Assembly: GCF_000785435.2 (NCBI RefSeq)
Contig: NZ_JTDB02000003.1
Location: 310,001 to 374,000 of the forward strand
DNA from: Paraburkholderia sacchari
Lineage (GTDB): Bacteria > Pseudomonadota > Gammaproteobacteria > Burkholderiales > Burkholderiaceae
DNA length: 64,000 nucleotides
Direction of reading: 5' to 3'
Below the pieces are notes generated by a model. It was not told the DNA's origin and ran no database searches. It saw only the letters and a program-made list of their open reading frames with translations. Both the position numbers and the translations under genes were made by a program. Of this stretch, positions 63,825 to 64,000 are shown one piece after another. Each line of letters begins with the position of its first letter. Positions within the stretch are counted from its first letter, which is position 1.

Positions 63825-64000
63825 TTACGACCTGCGGGCGGCTTGGGCTTCGGTGGCGCGCAGTTGCGCCGCGAGCTTGTCGAGCACGCCGTTCACGTAC
63901 TTGTAGCCGTCCGAGCCGCCGAAGGTTTTCGTGAGCTCGACCGCCTCGTTGATGACGACGCGATACGGAATGTCGACGTGGTGCTTGAACTCGTAGGTCG
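63825..64000 (-). CDS. nusB: Transcription antitermination factor NusB (C-terminal part)
   Basis: The last 57 codons lie in the window and the gene runs off the right edge. The sequence [46 protein letters not shown] is the conserved C-terminus of NusB, which binds boxA RNA with S10 during rRNA transcription. The stop is TAA at 63827-63825. The aminotransferase gene follows. Confidence 0.93.
   Translation of the reverse strand, partial: TYEFKHHVDIPYRVVINEAVELTKTFGGSDGYKYVNGVLDKLAAQLRATEAQAARRS

Overview
The window is high-GC, gene-dense chromosomal DNA of a beta-proteobacterium, most likely family Burkholderiaceae (Paraburkholderia/Burkholderia/Caballeronia type). I infer this from family-typical protein sequences (EF-G, ArgD, PoxB, LivHMGF, RpmB/RpmG, ClpS/ClpA, an OLE1-type desaturase), from gene orders such as clpS-clpA next to a cold-shock gene, nadA-nadC, rpmB-rpmG, fkpB-ispH and ribF-ileS-lspA-coaBC, and from strong third-codon GC bias. 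That bias creates many long but meaningless antisense reading frames. I see no insertion sequence, prophage, CRISPR array, rRNA operon or replication origin.

Layout. 1-4.7 kb (minus): a peptide/nickel-type ABC importer (permease running off the left edge, second permease, Tat-exported binding protein), then a NiCoT nickel/cobalt permease and a histidine-rich cupin. 4.8-9.2 kb (minus): a stand-alone EF-G gene, a DUF192 secreted protein, a tiny Lys/Ala/His-rich exported protein, and rluE. 9.5-18.4 kb: icd, a copper pair (Cys/His-rich small protein plus CueO-like multicopper oxidase), cspA (minus), clpS-clpA and an amino-acid permease. 18.5-25.8 kb (minus): a likely operon ribF-ileS-lspA-coaBC-LLM oxidoreductase-dut. 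26-31 kb (plus): purN with an RsmB-like methyltransferase, an MscS channel and a fatty-acid desaturase. 31.3-35 kb: NAD biosynthesis, nadA-nadC converging on nadB. 35.2-38.3 kb: rpmB-rpmG, radC, fkpB-ispH. 38.9-42.9 kb: a 67-codon orphan gene followed by livHMGF. 43-44.5 kb (minus): argD with a leader-peptide attenuator. 44.6-50 kb: flavin/iron-sulfur reductase, SDR protein, two-helix membrane peptide, rsuA, poxB, tRNA-Leu. 50.2-56.7 kb: hemN, YkgJ-type protein, lipoprotein, uppP, trmB, tRNA-Gly, YggT, EthD-type protein, small orphan ORFs. 57-64 kb: PXPV-repeat protein, gabD, ubiD, a lytic transglycosylase behind a long structured leader, an aminotransferase, and the 3' end of nusB.

The most notable signal is upstream of argD. 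A 20-codon leader ORF carries four consecutive Arg codons. It is followed by a terminator whose 5' arm can pair instead with the end of the leader ORF. This is a complete sequence-level case for ribosome-mediated arginine attenuation. The promoter sits so close that the leader would be nearly leaderless, and clpS, purN and the SDR gene show the same close -10/ATG spacing. Other points worth checking are a perfect GTCTTATATAAGAC palindrome upstream of icd, the orphan gene with its own promoter and terminator ahead of livH, the structured leader of the lytic transglycosylase, and three 10-nt-phased repeats in the ribF ribosome-binding region.
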